Assembly: GCF_016862275.1 (NCBI RefSeq)
Contig: NZ_BOMQ01000004.1
Coordinates: 1-64,000, forward strand
DNA length: 64,000 bases
Source of the DNA: Actinoplanes nipponensis
GTDB taxonomy: Bacteria; Actinomycetota; Actinomycetes; Mycobacteriales; Micromonosporaceae
Reading direction: 5' to 3'
Part shown: positions 43,768-53,078 of the stretch, in pieces
How the letters are laid out: every line of letters starts with the position of its first letter
Numbering within the stretch: the stretch's first letter is position 1
Made by a program: the position numbers and the translations under genes
The notes under the pieces: generated by a model
The model's input: the letters and a program-made list of their open reading frames with translations, nothing else
Told to the model about the DNA's origin: nothing
Database searches by the model: none

Positions 43768-44898
43768 ATGACACCTCCGCACAACTACCTTGCGGTCATC
43801 AAGGTCGTCGGCATCGGCGGCGGCGGCGTCAACGCCGTGAACCGCATGATCGAGGTTGGGCTCAAGGGAGTCGAATTCATCGCGATCAACACCGATGCCC
43901 AGGCGCTGCTGATGAGCGACGCCGACGTCAAGCTCGACGTCGGCCGCGAGCTCACCCGCGGCCTCGGCGCCGGCGCGCAGCCGGACGTCGGCAAGAACGC
44001 CGCCGAGGACCACCGCGACGAGATCGAAGAGGTCCTCAAGGGCGCCGACATGGTCTTCGTGACCTGCGGCGAGGGCGGCGGCACCGGTACGGGCGGCGCG
44101 CCCGTGGTCGCCAACATCGCCCGCAAGCTGGGCGCCCTGACCATCGGCGTGGTCACCCGGCCGTTCTCGTTCGAGGGCAAGCGCCGCCAGGTGCAGGCCG
44201 AGGCCGGCATCGACGAGCTGCGCAACCAGTGCGACACGCTCATCGTGATCCCGAACGACCGGCTGCTGGCCCTGGGCGACCGCGGCATCAGCATGATGGA
44301 CGCGTTCCGCCAGGCCGACCAGGTGCTGCTCTCCGGCGTGCAGGGCATCACCGACCTGATCACCACCCCGGGCCTGATCAACCTCGACTTCGCCGACGTG
44401 AAGAGCGTGATGAGCGGCGCGGGCAGCGCGCTCATGGGCATCGGCAGCGCGCGCGGCGACAACCGCGCGGTCGAGGCGGCCGAGAAGGCGATCTCCAGCC
44501 CGCTGCTGGAGCAGAGCATGGACGGCGCGCGCGGCGTGCTGCTCTCCATCGCCGGCGGCTCCGACCTGGGCCTGTTCGAGATCAACGACGCGGCCCAGCT
44601 GGTCACCGACGCGGCCCACCCGGACGCCAACATCATCTTCGGCGCGGTCATCGACGACGCGCTGGGCGACGAGGTGCGGGTCACGGTCATCGCGGCGGGC
44701 TTCGACGGGGGCACGCCCTCGTACAAGCCGGCCGAGACCGCCCGCAAGGTGGTCCAGCAGCCCACGGCGCCGCCCGCGGTCGCGCCGACCTCGCCGGTGC
44801 CCGTGACGCCGCCGGCGCCCGCCGCGACCACCCCGCCGCCGCGCCGGGTGCTCTTCGACGACGTGGACGTGCCGGACTTCCTGAAGAACGGCTCCTGA
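43768..44898 (+). CDS. ftsZ: Cell division GTPase FtsZ
   Basis: The product is 376 residues from ATG 43768, with AGGGAAGG upstream; the frame runs to 43660 without a signal. FtsZ forms the Z ring. It begins [27 protein letters not shown] in two parts, with the GTP-binding loop [19 protein letters not shown] (about 95-113), NTDAQAL, the T7 loop region [11 protein letters not shown] (about 205-215) and [17 protein letters not shown]. The C-terminal linker is Pro/Ala/Thr-rich, about 50 residues, and ends in the conserved binding peptide [12 protein letters not shown], which SepF contacts. sepF is encoded two genes downstream. Confidence 0.98.
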   Translation: MTPPHNYLAVIKVVGIGGGGVNAVNRMIEVGLKGVEFIAINTDAQALLMSDADVKLDVGRELTRGLGAGAQPDVGKNAAEDHRDEIEEVLKGADMVFVTCGEGGGTGTGGAPVVANIARKLGALTIGVVTRPFSFEGKRRQVQAEAGIDELRNQCDTLIVIPNDRLLALGDRGISMMDAFRQADQVLLSGVQGITDLITTPGLINLDFADVKSVMSGAGSALMGIGSARGDNRAVEAAEKAISSPLLEQSMDGARGVLLSIAGGSDLGLFEINDAAQLVTDAAHPDANIIFGAVIDDALGDEVRVTVIAAGFDGGTPSYKPAETARKVVQQPTAPPAVAPTSPVPVTPPAPAATTPPPRRVLFDDVDVPDFLKNGS

Positions 44899-44902
44899 GC
44901 GG

Positions 44903-45622
44903 TTGGACCGAGCGGCGCGCCGCGACGAGCTGGCGGCCTCGCTGGACGAGGTGCGCCGGCGGATCGGGCGCGCCTGCACGGCGGCCGGCCGTGACCCGGG
45001 GTCGGTGACCCTGGTCGCGGTGACCAAGACCTACCCGGCGAGCGACGTGGTGCTGCTCGCCGGGCTCGGCGTCACCGACGTCGGGGAGAACAAGGACCAG
45101 GAGGCCGCCGCCAAGGCGGCGGCCGTGGACGTGCCGCTGCGCTGGCACTTCGTCGGCCACTTGCAGCGCAACAAGGCCAAGTCGGTGGTCACGTACGCCG
45201 ACGTGGTGGAGTCGGTGGACTCGATGCGGCTGGCCGGGGCGCTCTCCTCGGCCGCCGGGCGGCTCCGCGAGCGGCCGCTCGACGTGCTGGTGCAGGTGAG
45301 CATCGACGGCGACCCGGCCCGCGGCGGCGCGGTCGCGGCCGGCGCGGACCCCGACCGGGACCTGTGGCGGGTGGCGGCCGCGGTCGAGGAGGCCGAGGGC
45401 CTGCGGCTGGGCGGCGTGATGGCGGTGGCGCCCCGGGGCTGGGAGCCCGCCCGGGCGTTCGCGGAACTCGCCGCCCTGGCCGAGCGGCTGCGCGCGGATC
45501 ATCCGGGCGCGACGGCCGTCTCGGCGGGCATGAGCGGCGACCTCGAGGAGGCCGTCCGGCACGGCGCGACACACGTGCGGATCGGCACTTCTTTGCTCGG
45601 GATGCGAAACACGCTGCGGTAG
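44903..45622 (+). CDS. YggS-family pyridoxal-phosphate homeostasis protein
   Basis: The product is 239 residues. The only upstream start is TTG 44903, four bases after the ftsZ stop. The fold is the alanine-racemase-type barrel of YggS/PROSC proteins: [13 protein letters not shown] with PLP lysine K42, [41 protein letters not shown] and [11 protein letters not shown], ending [12 protein letters not shown]. These proteins bind PLP and balance vitamin B6 forms; no catalytic reaction is known. The position between ftsZ and sepF is conserved in actinobacteria and cyanobacteria. Confidence 0.93.
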   Translation: MDRAARRDELAASLDEVRRRIGRACTAAGRDPGSVTLVAVTKTYPASDVVLLAGLGVTDVGENKDQEAAAKAAAVDVPLRWHFVGHLQRNKAKSVVTYADVVESVDSMRLAGALSSAAGRLRERPLDVLVQVSIDGDPARGGAVAAGADPDRDLWRVAAAVEEAEGLRLGGVMAVAPRGWEPARAFAELAALAERLRADHPGATAVSAGMSGDLEEAVRHGATHVRIGTSLLGMRNTLR

Positions 45623-45638
45623 CCTTGCGGCGGGCAGC

Positions 45639-45658
45639 AAACTACATACGTGTTGTTT
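45639..45658. promoter_or_regulatory. 20-bp palindrome upstream of sepF
   Basis: Arms AAACTACA and TGTTGTTT are symmetric at AAAC-n-ACA and TGT-n-GTTT around a 4-base centre. The segment is AT-rich in an otherwise very GC-rich region, and lies about 145 bases before the upstream mini-ORF of sepF. A repressor or activator operator is likely; the protein is unknown. Confidence 0.5.
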
Positions 45659-45802
45659 ACGCGCGACGTGCCTCGGCCGACGCGCCCGGACGACGCAGCG
45701 TCGCAGCGGGCCGTGGTCATGTTTCAAGATCGCGGAATCCGTGTAAGGGGGGACGCGGCACGCCGAGGGGGCGCGGGCCGCACAGCGGACGGAGGTGGGG
45801 GC

Positions 45803-45847
45803 ATGGACGAGCGGTTCGGCGCCGAGCAGGGGCTGGTGAAGTCATGA
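45803..45847 (+). CDS. Short upstream ORF coupled to sepF
   Basis: ATG 45803 has the strong ribosome binding site GGAGGTGG six bases before it and encodes [14 protein letters not shown]. Its TGA overlaps the sepF ATG as ATGA, while sepF itself has only a weak ribosome binding site. The short frame therefore probably serves to deliver ribosomes to sepF by coupling. The peptide itself resembles nothing I know. Confidence 0.5.
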   Translation: MDERFGAEQGLVKS

Positions 45848-46536
45848 GCGCTTTGCGCAAGGCCGGCGTGTGGCTCGGCCTCGTGGAAGAGGACGACCAG
45901 TACGACGACCGCTACCGCGACGGCGGCTACCGCGAGCGGGACCGCGACCGTGACCGGGACCGCGACTCCGGTTACCGCTACGCCGACGAGTTCGCCGACG
46001 AGGAGGACGACGTCGAGGAGGCGCCCGCGCCGCTGCCGCGGGCCCGGCAGGAGCGCAGCGGCCGCCTGGAGCGCGCCGCCGCCCGCCTCGACCTCGACCG
46101 GGACGAGCACGAGCGGCCGGAGCGCCAGGAGCGCGCCAGCGTGCGCTCGATCACCCGGCCGCCGGCGCCGGTCGCGGAACCCGCCTACTCCACCCGCGAC
46201 AACCTCGCCCTGGCCCCGCAGACGCAGGTGCACCAGCGGGTGGTCGAGGAGGACCAGCGGTACCAGATCACCACGCTGCACCCGACCACGTACCGCGAGG
46301 CGCGCACGATCGGCGAGCACTTCCGCGACGGCGTACCGGTGATCATCAATCTCACCGAGATGGACGAGGGCGATGCCCGCCGGCTGGTCGACTTCGCCGC
46401 CGGGCTGGCCTTCGGGCTGCGCGGTACGATCGAGCGCGTGACCAACCGGGTATTCCTGCTCTCACCGGCCAACGTCCAGGTCACGGCAGAGGACAAGGCC
46501 AAGATCGCTGAGGGCGGTTTCTTCAACCAGAGTTGA
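45844..46536 (+). CDS. sepF: SepF, Z-ring membrane anchor
   Basis: The product is 230 residues from ATG 45844. SepF tethers FtsZ to the membrane in bacteria lacking FtsA. An amphipathic membrane helix opens the protein ([17 protein letters not shown]). A long acidic and Arg/Asp-rich linker follows, including a run of RD repeats at about 30-42. The SepF core begins near residue 135 ([20 protein letters not shown]) and includes [37 protein letters not shown] and [13 protein letters not shown]. It lies two genes after ftsZ, whose C-terminal peptide it binds. The stop overlaps a TTG in the next frame. Confidence 0.95.
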   Translation: MSALRKAGVWLGLVEEDDQYDDRYRDGGYRERDRDRDRDRDSGYRYADEFADEEDDVEEAPAPLPRARQERSGRLERAAARLDLDRDEHERPERQERASVRSITRPPAPVAEPAYSTRDNLALAPQTQVHQRVVEEDQRYQITTLHPTTYREARTIGEHFRDGVPVIINLTEMDEGDARRLVDFAAGLAFGLRGTIERVTNRVFLLSPANVQVTAEDKAKIAEGGFFNQS

Positions 46537-46559
46537 CCCTAACGAGGGACCCGCCTGAC

Positions 46560-46865
46560 GTGCTGTCGATCGTGTTTCAGATCATCTATCTGCTGCTCTA
46601 TGTGTTCTTCCTGACCCTGCTGGCCCGGTTCGTCCTGGGTGCGGTGCTGCAGTACGGGCGTCGGTGGCAGCCGGGCCGAGGGGCGTCGGCGGCACTCGAA
46701 TCGGTGTGGAGCGTCACTGATCCACCCCTCAAGGCGTTGAGGCGTGTGATCCCACCGCTTCGAATTGGTACCGTGAGTTTGGACCTGGCGTCCCTGGTCC
46801 TGCTGGTTATCCTGTTCGTGCTTTTGAACTTCGTGTTAGCGCGTCTGATCATCGCGTTCGCGTGA
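46560..46865 (+). CDS. YggT-family membrane protein
   Basis: The product is 101 residues from GTG 46560, ten bases after GAGGGA; a TTG at 46533 would add nine residues. Two membrane segments (IVFQIIYLLLYVFFLTLLARFVLG in sections, about 3-27, and LASLVLLVILFVLLNFVLA, about 76-94) flank a loop with ESVWSVTDPPLKALRRVIPP, the family signature. YggT proteins between sepF and divIVA are conserved in Gram-positive bacteria. Their function is unclear; osmotic and division-related roles have been proposed. Confidence 0.92.
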   Translation: MLSIVFQIIYLLLYVFFLTLLARFVLGAVLQYGRRWQPGRGASAALESVWSVTDPPLKALRRVIPPLRIGTVSLDLASLVLLVILFVLLNFVLARLIIAFA

Positions 46866-46922
46866 CAGCGTCCGCCTGATCGACTGCGCCCCACGCGGCC
46901 GCAACTGACCCGAGGAGTTTCG

Positions 46923-47738
46923 ATGCCGCTGACCCCGGCGGACGTGCACAACGTCGCCTTCAAGAAACCCCCTATCGGCAAGCGGGGGTACGACGAGGAG
47001 GAGGTCGACGCCTTCCTGGACGAGGTCGAGCGCGAACTCGCCCGTCTGATCGAGGAGAACAACGAGCTGCGCGCCCAGGTGGAGCGCGGCGGTCGGGGTG
47101 GCGCACCAGCCGGCCCGGGCGCCGACCCGCGGATGGCGGCGGAGCTCAACGAGATGAAGGCCCAGCTCGACCGGGTGCAGCGCGACAAGTCCGCCGCGGA
47201 GCAGGCTGCCCGGCAGATGCAGGCCGAGCTGGAGCAGGTCCGGGCCCAGGGTCCGGCCGGCGCCGGCGCGCCCACGGGCGCCGACGGCGAGCAGCAGGCC
47301 CTGCGCGTGCTGATGATGGCCCAGCGCACGGCCGACGACCACGTGTCGGACGCCCGCCGCGAGGCCGACAAGCTCCTCTCCGACGCCCGCTCCAAGGCCG
47401 AGGAGGTCACCCGCGAGGCCCGCGCCAAGGCGGACGCCCTGGAGCGCGACGCGCGCCAGCGGCACCAGGAGGCCATGGGCGGCCTGGACGCCAAGCGGTC
47501 GGCGCTGCAGAAGCACATCGAGGAGCTCAAGCAGTTCGAGCGGGAGTACCGCACGCGGCTGAAGGCGTACCTCGAGAGCCAGCTGCGCGACCTCGACGGG
47601 CGCGGTCAGGGCCTGGAGGCCGAGATGACCCGCGCGGACGCCAACCGTTCGGTCGGCGGCTCGGGCGGCCTGGCCGCCGCGGGTCTCGCCGGCTCGTACG
47701 GCGGCAGCCGCGCCAACTCCATCGAGACCGGCCGCTGA
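46923..47738 (+). CDS. divIVA: Polar growth/division scaffold DivIVA (Wag31)
   Basis: The product is 271 residues from ATG 46923, with GAGGAG upstream. DivIVA marks curved membrane at poles and septa and directs apical wall growth in actinobacteria. The N-terminal membrane-binding domain reads [20 protein letters not shown] followed by [20 protein letters not shown] (to about 43). Two coiled coils, about 70-110 and 125-225, are separated by a Gly/Pro/Ala linker. The C-terminus is Gly/Ala/Ser-rich. It closes the conserved ftsZ-yggS-sepF-yggT-divIVA block. Confidence 0.96.
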   Translation: MPLTPADVHNVAFKKPPIGKRGYDEEEVDAFLDEVERELARLIEENNELRAQVERGGRGGAPAGPGADPRMAAELNEMKAQLDRVQRDKSAAEQAARQMQAELEQVRAQGPAGAGAPTGADGEQQALRVLMMAQRTADDHVSDARREADKLLSDARSKAEEVTREARAKADALERDARQRHQEAMGGLDAKRSALQKHIEELKQFEREYRTRLKAYLESQLRDLDGRGQGLEAEMTRADANRSVGGSGGLAAAGLAGSYGGSRANSIETGR

Positions 47739-47782
47739 GCCTCGGCTTGTGCGGCCCGGTTCCACAGCGGCGGGGATGAGCC

Positions 47783-48826
47783 ATGATCGTTGTTAGTCTG
47801 CTGCTCATCCTCGTCGCCGTCACGCTGCTCGTGCTCGGCCTCGCGGGCGGGTCGAGCACCCTGCTGATCAGTTCCATCGTCGCCAGCCTGCTGGCCGCGG
47901 TGGCCCTGGTGATCGGCGCCCGGCAGGCCGCGGCCGCCCGGCGCGCCGCCACGGCCCCGGCCGGCGACCCGGCCCGCGTGCCCCGCCGTCCCGGGGTGGG
48001 CGGCGAGCCGCTGGCCGAGCCGGAGTACGCCCCGCGCGACGCTCCGCTCGCCGGCGACGAGGACGACGTCAGCGCCTACGACCGCGACGGGGACGACGCC
48101 CGTGCCGGCACTTACGACCGCGACGGGGACGACGTCCGCGTGGGCGCCTACGACCGCGAGGGGGAGTACGACCTCGACGGCGCCGGAGCCCACGACGGGG
48201 CCGGCGCCGAGGCCGGCGACGACGCCGACCGGTCCGCCGCCTACGCCGCGGGCCGCCAGGACACGGAGGAGCGCCTGACGGGTCCGGACGCGACCCAGCG
48301 GGTGCGGCCGGAAGCGGACCTCTACGACGACGACGCTGCGGCCGGCCGGACTTCCTCGGGTCAGGCGGCCGGCCCAGCGCCGACGGAGGCCCCCGACACC
48401 GCCGGCGACGCGGACTACGACCAGGCCGCGACGGTCATCGGCGGCGCCCGCGCCACCGAGCGTGACCCCTGGCGCGACGACGCCGACCCGCTCCCCGCCC
48501 CGGAGGACGTCCCGGCGGCGGCGCGCGACGAGCACGCCCGGGACGCGGGCGCGGCGGAGGAGTTCGACGAGCCCGACCCGGACGACCCGGACGACGAGCC
48601 GCTGCCCCAGGCGGTCCGCCCGGCGGACGCGGTGCGGGTGGCCCGCCTCGACGCGGAGGTGCTGGTCGTGGACGGGCGTCCGCGGTACCACCTGGCCGAC
48701 TGCCCGCATCTGGTGGGCCGGCTGACCGAGGGGCTGCCGGTCGCGGAGGCGGTCGAGCTGGGCTTCAGCCCGTGCGGGCTGTGCCGTCCGGTGGACCGTC
48801 TGGTCGCGGCGGGCGTTCGCCGCTGA
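47783..48826 (+). CDS. Acidic membrane protein with Ada-like zinc motif
   Basis: The product is 347 residues from ATG 47783, with GGGGATGAG upstream. Two membrane helices fill residues 1-47. A long, very acidic linker (about 75-290) contains repeats such as YDRDGDDARAGTYDRDGDD. The C-terminal 55 residues read YHLADCPHL, then GFSPCGLCRP: this spacing of Cys resembles the Ada-type zinc-binding motif (C...PCxxC). I know no function for this architecture. It follows divIVA by 44 bases on the same strand, so it may belong to the division block. Confidence 0.75.
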   Translation: MIVVSLLLILVAVTLLVLGLAGGSSTLLISSIVASLLAAVALVIGARQAAAARRAATAPAGDPARVPRRPGVGGEPLAEPEYAPRDAPLAGDEDDVSAYDRDGDDARAGTYDRDGDDVRVGAYDREGEYDLDGAGAHDGAGAEAGDDADRSAAYAAGRQDTEERLTGPDATQRVRPEADLYDDDAAAGRTSSGQAAGPAPTEAPDTAGDADYDQAATVIGGARATERDPWRDDADPLPAPEDVPAAARDEHARDAGAAEEFDEPDPDDPDDEPLPQAVRPADAVRVARLDAEVLVVDGRPRYHLADCPHLVGRLTEGLPVAEAVELGFSPCGLCRPVDRLVAAGVRR

Positions 48827-48911
48827 CCTCCCGCCGCCGGCCGGCCTGGTTACCGTCGGTCATCGGCGGACCACCCGATTCGGCCGCCGCCGATGATCGG
48901 CACAATGGGGC

Positions 48912-49325
48912 ATGGCCAAGCGGCGCGTTTCCTCACCCGATCCGGCCGCCCGGCCCGATCGCGCCCCGGGCGGGGCCGCGCGACTTCCCGAACCGGCCGC
49001 CCGGCCGGCCGGGACCGGGTCGCCCGGCCAGCCGGGGTCGTCCGGCGGGTGTTCCGTCGCGGTGCGGGTCCGGCCGGGAGCGGGGCGTACCCGGGTCGGA
49101 GGGCGTTACGACGGCCCGCACGGCCCGGCGCTGATCGTTGCGGTCGGGGCGCCCCCGGTCGACGGCAAGGCCACCGAGGCCGTCCGGCAGGCCCTGGCCG
49201 CCGCGCTGGGCGTCAAGGCCCGCGACGTCGTGCTCAAGCTCGGCGCCACCAGCCGCGACAAGGTGTTCACCGTCCCCGCTGACGCCGGGCCGCGGCTGGC
49301 CGCCCTGCGCGACGGCAGCCCATGA
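48912..49325 (+). CDS. DUF167 (YggU-family) protein
   Basis: The product is 137 residues from ATG 48912. The DUF167 fold occupies about 45-135: [44 protein letters not shown] and [16 protein letters not shown], all family signatures. The first 45 residues are Pro/Ala/Arg-rich, longer than usual. Function unknown; such genes often accompany division clusters. Its stop overlaps the antiporter ATG (ATGA). Confidence 0.9.
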   Translation: MAKRRVSSPDPAARPDRAPGGAARLPEPAARPAGTGSPGQPGSSGGCSVAVRVRPGAGRTRVGGRYDGPHGPALIVAVGAPPVDGKATEAVRQALAAALGVKARDVVLKLGATSRDKVFTVPADAGPRLAALRDGSP

Positions 49326-50833
49326 CGGGCGGGCTCGACCTCGCGCTGCTCGTCGGCGCCGCGGTGCTGCTGGTCGCCGTGGGCGCCGTCCGCATCTCCA
49401 CCCGGCTCGGGCTGCCCGGCCTGCTGGTCTACCTGCTGATCGGCGTGATCATCGGGGAGGCCGGGTTCGGCATCCGGTTCGACGACGCCGAGCTCACCCG
49501 TACCCTCGGCTTCTGCGCCCTCATCATGATCATCGCCGAGGGTGGGCTGACCGCCCGCTGGAGCACCCTGCGCCCGGTCCTGGGCCTCTCGGCCGCGCTG
49601 GCCACCCTCGGGGTGGCCGTGAGCATCGCCGTGGTCGGCGTCGCCGCGCACCTGGTGCTCGACGTGGACTGGCGTCTGGCCCTGCTCTACGGCGCGGTGC
49701 TCTCGTCCACCGACGCCGCCGCCGTCTTCGCCACCCTGCGGGTGCTGCGGCTGCCGCCCCGGCTGGTGGCCACGCTCGAGGCCGAGTCCGGCATGAACGA
49801 CGCCCCGGTGGTGCTGCTGGTGGTGCTGCTCTCCAGCACCGTCGCCGCGGCCCACCCCTGGTGGTACGAGCTGCTGCTGGTCGGCTACGAGCTGGCCGCG
49901 GGGGCCGCGATCGGGCTGGCCGTCGGCGCGGCCGGGCGCTGGCTGCTGCGGCACGCCGCCCTGCCGTCCGCGGGCCTCTACCCGATCGCGGCGGTCGCGC
50001 TGACCTTCCTGGCCTACTCCGCCGGCGCGGTCGCGCACGCCTCCGGCTTCCTCGCCGTCTACGTGGCCGGCGTGGTGATCGGCAACGCCCGGCTGCCGCA
50101 CCGCCAGGCCATCCTCGGCTTCGCCGACGCGCTCGCCTGGGTCGCCCAGATCGGGCTGTTCGTGCTGCTGGGGCTACTGGTGTCGCCGGGCCGGCTGGGC
50201 GCCGCGCTGGTGCCGGCGCTGGTCGTCGGGTGCGCGCTGGTGCTGCTGGCCCGGCCGCTGTCGGTCTGGCTCTCGGCGCTGGTCAGCCGCAGCTCCCGGC
50301 AGCTCGGCCTCACCGGGAAGACGTTCCTGTCCTGGGCCGGCCTGCGCGGGGCGGTGCCGATCGTGCTGGCCACCATCCCGCTGTCCAGCGGGACGCCCGG
50401 CGCCGAGAACCTCTTCGACGCCGTCTTCGTGCTCGTGATCATCTTCACCCTGGTGCAGGCCGGCACGCTGGCGCCGGTCGCCCGGCTGCTGCGCATCACC
50501 GCGCCGGCCGAGGCCGTGGAGATCCACGTGGAGACCGCGCCGCTCGAGCAGATGCACGCCGACCTGCTCCAGCTCGACGTCGCGCCCGGGTCGCGGCTGG
50601 CCGGGGTGCACATCGACGAGCTGCGGCTGCCGGTGGGCGCGGTGGTCACGCTGGTGGTGCGCGACGGCGCCGGCTTCGTGCCGGGGCCGGACACCCGGCT
50701 GCGCACCGGGGACGGCCTGCTGATCGTGACCACCGCCGCCGCGCGGGACGTGGCCGAGCGGCGGCTGCGGGCGGTGAGCCGGCGCGGGCGCCTGGCCCGC
50801 TGGTTCGGCGAGGACGGGCGGGACCGGTCCTGA
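49322..50833 (+). CDS. Potassium/proton antiporter (CPA1 type) with RCK_C domain
   Basis: The product is 503 residues from ATG 49322, coupled to the DUF167 gene. About 12 membrane segments fill residues 5-390, with the ion-site region [19 protein letters not shown] and [16 protein letters not shown] (about 125-165) and [18 protein letters not shown] near 340. A cytoplasmic TrkA-C/RCK_C domain follows ([19 protein letters not shown], about 418-480). This matches the potassium/proton antiporter NhaP2/CvrA type. RCK_C domains of some antiporters bind c-di-AMP, so a link with the riboswitch at 28085 is possible. Confidence 0.9.
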   Translation: MTGGLDLALLVGAAVLLVAVGAVRISTRLGLPGLLVYLLIGVIIGEAGFGIRFDDAELTRTLGFCALIMIIAEGGLTARWSTLRPVLGLSAALATLGVAVSIAVVGVAAHLVLDVDWRLALLYGAVLSSTDAAAVFATLRVLRLPPRLVATLEAESGMNDAPVVLLVVLLSSTVAAAHPWWYELLLVGYELAAGAAIGLAVGAAGRWLLRHAALPSAGLYPIAAVALTFLAYSAGAVAHASGFLAVYVAGVVIGNARLPHRQAILGFADALAWVAQIGLFVLLGLLVSPGRLGAALVPALVVGCALVLLARPLSVWLSALVSRSSRQLGLTGKTFLSWAGLRGAVPIVLATIPLSSGTPGAENLFDAVFVLVIIFTLVQAGTLAPVARLLRITAPAEAVEIHVETAPLEQMHADLLQLDVAPGSRLAGVHIDELRLPVGAVVTLVVRDGAGFVPGPDTRLRTGDGLLIVTTAAARDVAERRLRAVSRRGRLARWFGEDGRDRS

Positions 50834-50910
50834 GCCGCGCGGTCGGGTATCCGACGCTGCCGTTCGTCCGGCTTCGTCCCGGTTATCGGGTCACCGGACC
50901 GGTGCGCCGT

Positions 50911-50939
50911 GTTGTCGCCGCTCTTCACGTTCCGTATCC
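50911..50939 (+). promoter_or_regulatory. Promoter of the TraR/DksA gene
   Basis: TTGTCG (50911-50916) and TATCCT (50934-50939) are 17 bases apart. The start would be near 50946, giving a leader of about 175 bases. The rest of 50834-51121 shows no gene; GTGCACC and GGTGCAC form a small dyad near 50985. Confidence 0.5.
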
Positions 50940-51121
50940 TTGCCAGCCTCCGGAGTGCGCGGCGATCGTGGGCCGCGCCGTTTGTGCACCTGGGGGACGG
51001 TGCACGGGTCGCGTGGGGGCGCGGCCGGAGAGCCGATGCGGGACGCCTGGCCGAGCGCGTTCCGCATGACCGCTGGAAGACCGCCGATTCGCCGCGTGCA
51101 GCGCGGCTCAGGGGAGCGACG

Positions 51122-51544
51122 ATGGCCAAGGCAACCGAGACCAGGTCCGCGTCGACCGCGAAGGCCGCGCCCGCCAAGGCGCGCAGCGCGGCGGAGACCG
51201 AGAAGATCCGCACCGCGCTGGTGGAGCGCCGCGACGAGCTCCAGGCTGAGTACGACCAGACGCTCAGCGAGATCACCGAGCTGCAGCGCGACCGGCTCAC
51301 CGACTCCGCCGGCGACGACGAGGGCGACCGCGGCACCAAGACCGGGGAACGCGAGCAGGAGATCACTCTGGCCAACAATCTCCTCGACCGGATCACACAG
51401 GTGGAACGCGCCATCGACCGCCTCGGCGAGGGCAACTACGGTTGGTGCGAGCGGTGCGGCAACGCCATCCCCGTCGAACGGCTGGCGGCGTTCCCGGTCG
51501 CGACCCTCTGTGTGTCCTGCAAGCAGTTGGAGGAACGACGCTGA
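51122..51544 (+). CDS. TraR/DksA-family zinc-finger protein
   Basis: The product is 140 residues from ATG 51122, after AGGGGAG. A Lys/Ala/Thr-rich start is followed by a coiled-coil hairpin (about 25-100) whose tip holds acidic residues (DSAGDDEGDRG), and the DksA-type zinc finger C109, C112, C130, C133 (GWCERCGNAIPVERL, CVSCK). DksA-type proteins enter the RNA polymerase secondary channel; actinobacterial members have been little studied. The last codons contain the ribosome binding site of lspA, and the TGA overlaps its CTG. Confidence 0.92.
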   Translation: MAKATETRSASTAKAAPAKARSAAETEKIRTALVERRDELQAEYDQTLSEITELQRDRLTDSAGDDEGDRGTKTGEREQEITLANNLLDRITQVERAIDRLGEGNYGWCERCGNAIPVERLAAFPVATLCVSCKQLEERR

Positions 51545-52128
51545 ACGCCGACGAGCCCGCGGGTGGCACCACGGCGACCGCGCCCGGCCCGGGGCCGCGT
51601 CCCGGGTTCGCGCGCCGTGCCGTGGCGGTGCTCGCCGCCACCGCCCTGCTGGCGGTCGTGGTCGACCAGATCGTCAAGGAGCTCTGCACCAAGGGCCTCA
51701 CCGAGGGCGAGCCGGTCCGCATCCTGGGCGGGCTGGTCTACCTCTCGCTGCTGCGCAACAGCGGCGCCGCGTTCAGCCTCGGCAGCGGCTACACCTGGGT
51801 GTTCCCGCTGGTCACCCTCGTGGTGGTCGGCTGGATCGGGTTCATGGTCCGCAAGCTGCGCTCGGTGCCGTGGGCGATCGCCCTGGGGCTGGTGCTCGGC
51901 GGCGCGCTGGGCAACCTGGGTGACCGGCTGTTCCGGGCCCCCGGGCCGTTCCAGGGGCACGTCGTCGACATGATCAGTCTGTTCGGGCCGTACGGGGAAT
52001 ACTTCGCGGTCTTCAACATCGCCGACAGCTGTCTGTCCGTCGGCGTGGTCCTGGCCGTGCTGCTGGAGCTCACCGGGCGCCAGCGCGACGGCGGCCGGGC
52101 GTCCTCCAGGAAAGCCGAGACCGCATGA
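51541..52128 (+). CDS. lspA: Lipoprotein signal peptidase, probable CTG start
   Basis: The product is 195 residues if translated from CTG 51541. GGAGGA (51529-51534) lies six bases before, and CTGA overlaps the preceding stop like the ATGA and GTGA overlaps elsewhere here. The nearest ordinary starts in this frame are GTG 51451, which would read through the preceding gene, and GTG 51622, which would start inside the first membrane helix. LspA cleaves signal peptides of lipid-modified prolipoproteins. Four membrane segments are visible, with [34 protein letters not shown] and the catalytic aspartates D143 (VVDMIS) and D162 ([11 protein letters not shown]). Confidence 0.93.
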   Translation: MNADEPAGGTTATAPGPGPRPGFARRAVAVLAATALLAVVVDQIVKELCTKGLTEGEPVRILGGLVYLSLLRNSGAAFSLGSGYTWVFPLVTLVVVGWIGFMVRKLRSVPWAIALGLVLGGALGNLGDRLFRAPGPFQGHVVDMISLFGPYGEYFAVFNIADSCLSVGVVLAVLLELTGRQRDGGRASSRKAETA

Positions 52129-53051
52129 CCTCCCGTTCCCTGCCCGTACCGGACGGTCTGGACGGCATGCGTCTCGACCAGGCCGTGTCGCGCATCTTCG
52201 GCCTGTCCCGCACGGCGGCCGCGACCCTGGTCGAGTCCGGCGACGCGCTGGTCGACGGCATCCCGCGGCCCAAGTCCGACAAGGTCACCGCCGGCTCGTG
52301 GCTGGAGGTCACGCTGCCGCCGCCGGTGACCGCGCCGGTGCTGGAGGCCACCCCGGTGCACGGGATGAAGATCGTCTACAGCGACGACGACATCGTCGTG
52401 GTGGACAAGCCGGTCGGGGTGGCCGCGCACCCGAGCCCGGGCTGGACCGGCCCGACGGTCATCGGCGGGCTGGCCGCCATGGGCCAGAACGTGGCGACCA
52501 GCGGCGCCGCCGAGCGCCAGGGCGTCGTGCACCGCCTCGACGTCGGCACCACCGGGCTGATGGTGGTGGCCAAGAGCGAGCTGGCCTACAGCGCGCTCAA
52601 GCGGGCGTTCAAGGAGCGCGAGGTCGACAAGCGCTACCACGCGGTCGTACAGGGCCACCTGGACCCGCTGCGGGGGACGATCGACGCGCCGATCGACCGG
52701 CACCCCACCGCCGACTACCGGTACGCGGTGATGAACGGCGGCAAGCCGAGCGTCACCCACTACGACACGCTCGAGGCGTTCCGCTCGGCCAGCCTGGTCG
52801 ACGTCAAGCTGGAGACCGGGCGCACCCACCAGATCCGGGTGCACTTCTCGGCGATGCGGCACCCGTGCGTCGGCGACGTCACCTACGGCGCCGACCCGAC
52901 CCTGTCCGCCCGGCTCAAGCTGGGCCGCCAGTGGCTGCACGCGCGGGAACTCGGCTTCATCCACCCGCGTACGCAGGACGAGGTTCGCTTCGTCAGCGAC
53001 TACCCTGACGACTTGGGGTACGCGCTGGACGTGCTCCGCGACGCGAGCTGA
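52125..53051 (+). CDS. RluD-type pseudouridine synthase
   Basis: The product is 308 residues from ATG 52125 (ATGA overlap with lspA). An S4 domain lies at about 12-65 ([21 protein letters not shown]). The RluA-family catalytic core follows with [34 protein letters not shown] (catalytic D139), [13 protein letters not shown] and [19 protein letters not shown]. It is expected to modify 23S rRNA as RluD does; the exact uridine is not decided by the sequence. Pairing with lspA is common in bacteria. Confidence 0.94.
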   Translation: MTSRSLPVPDGLDGMRLDQAVSRIFGLSRTAAATLVESGDALVDGIPRPKSDKVTAGSWLEVTLPPPVTAPVLEATPVHGMKIVYSDDDIVVVDKPVGVAAHPSPGWTGPTVIGGLAAMGQNVATSGAAERQGVVHRLDVGTTGLMVVAKSELAYSALKRAFKEREVDKRYHAVVQGHLDPLRGTIDAPIDRHPTADYRYAVMNGGKPSVTHYDTLEAFRSASLVDVKLETGRTHQIRVHFSAMRHPCVGDVTYGADPTLSARLKLGRQWLHARELGFIHPRTQDEVRFVSDYPDDLGYALDVLRDAS

Positions 53052-53078
53052 CCACCGCCGTCCGAGGGGGAGACCTCG

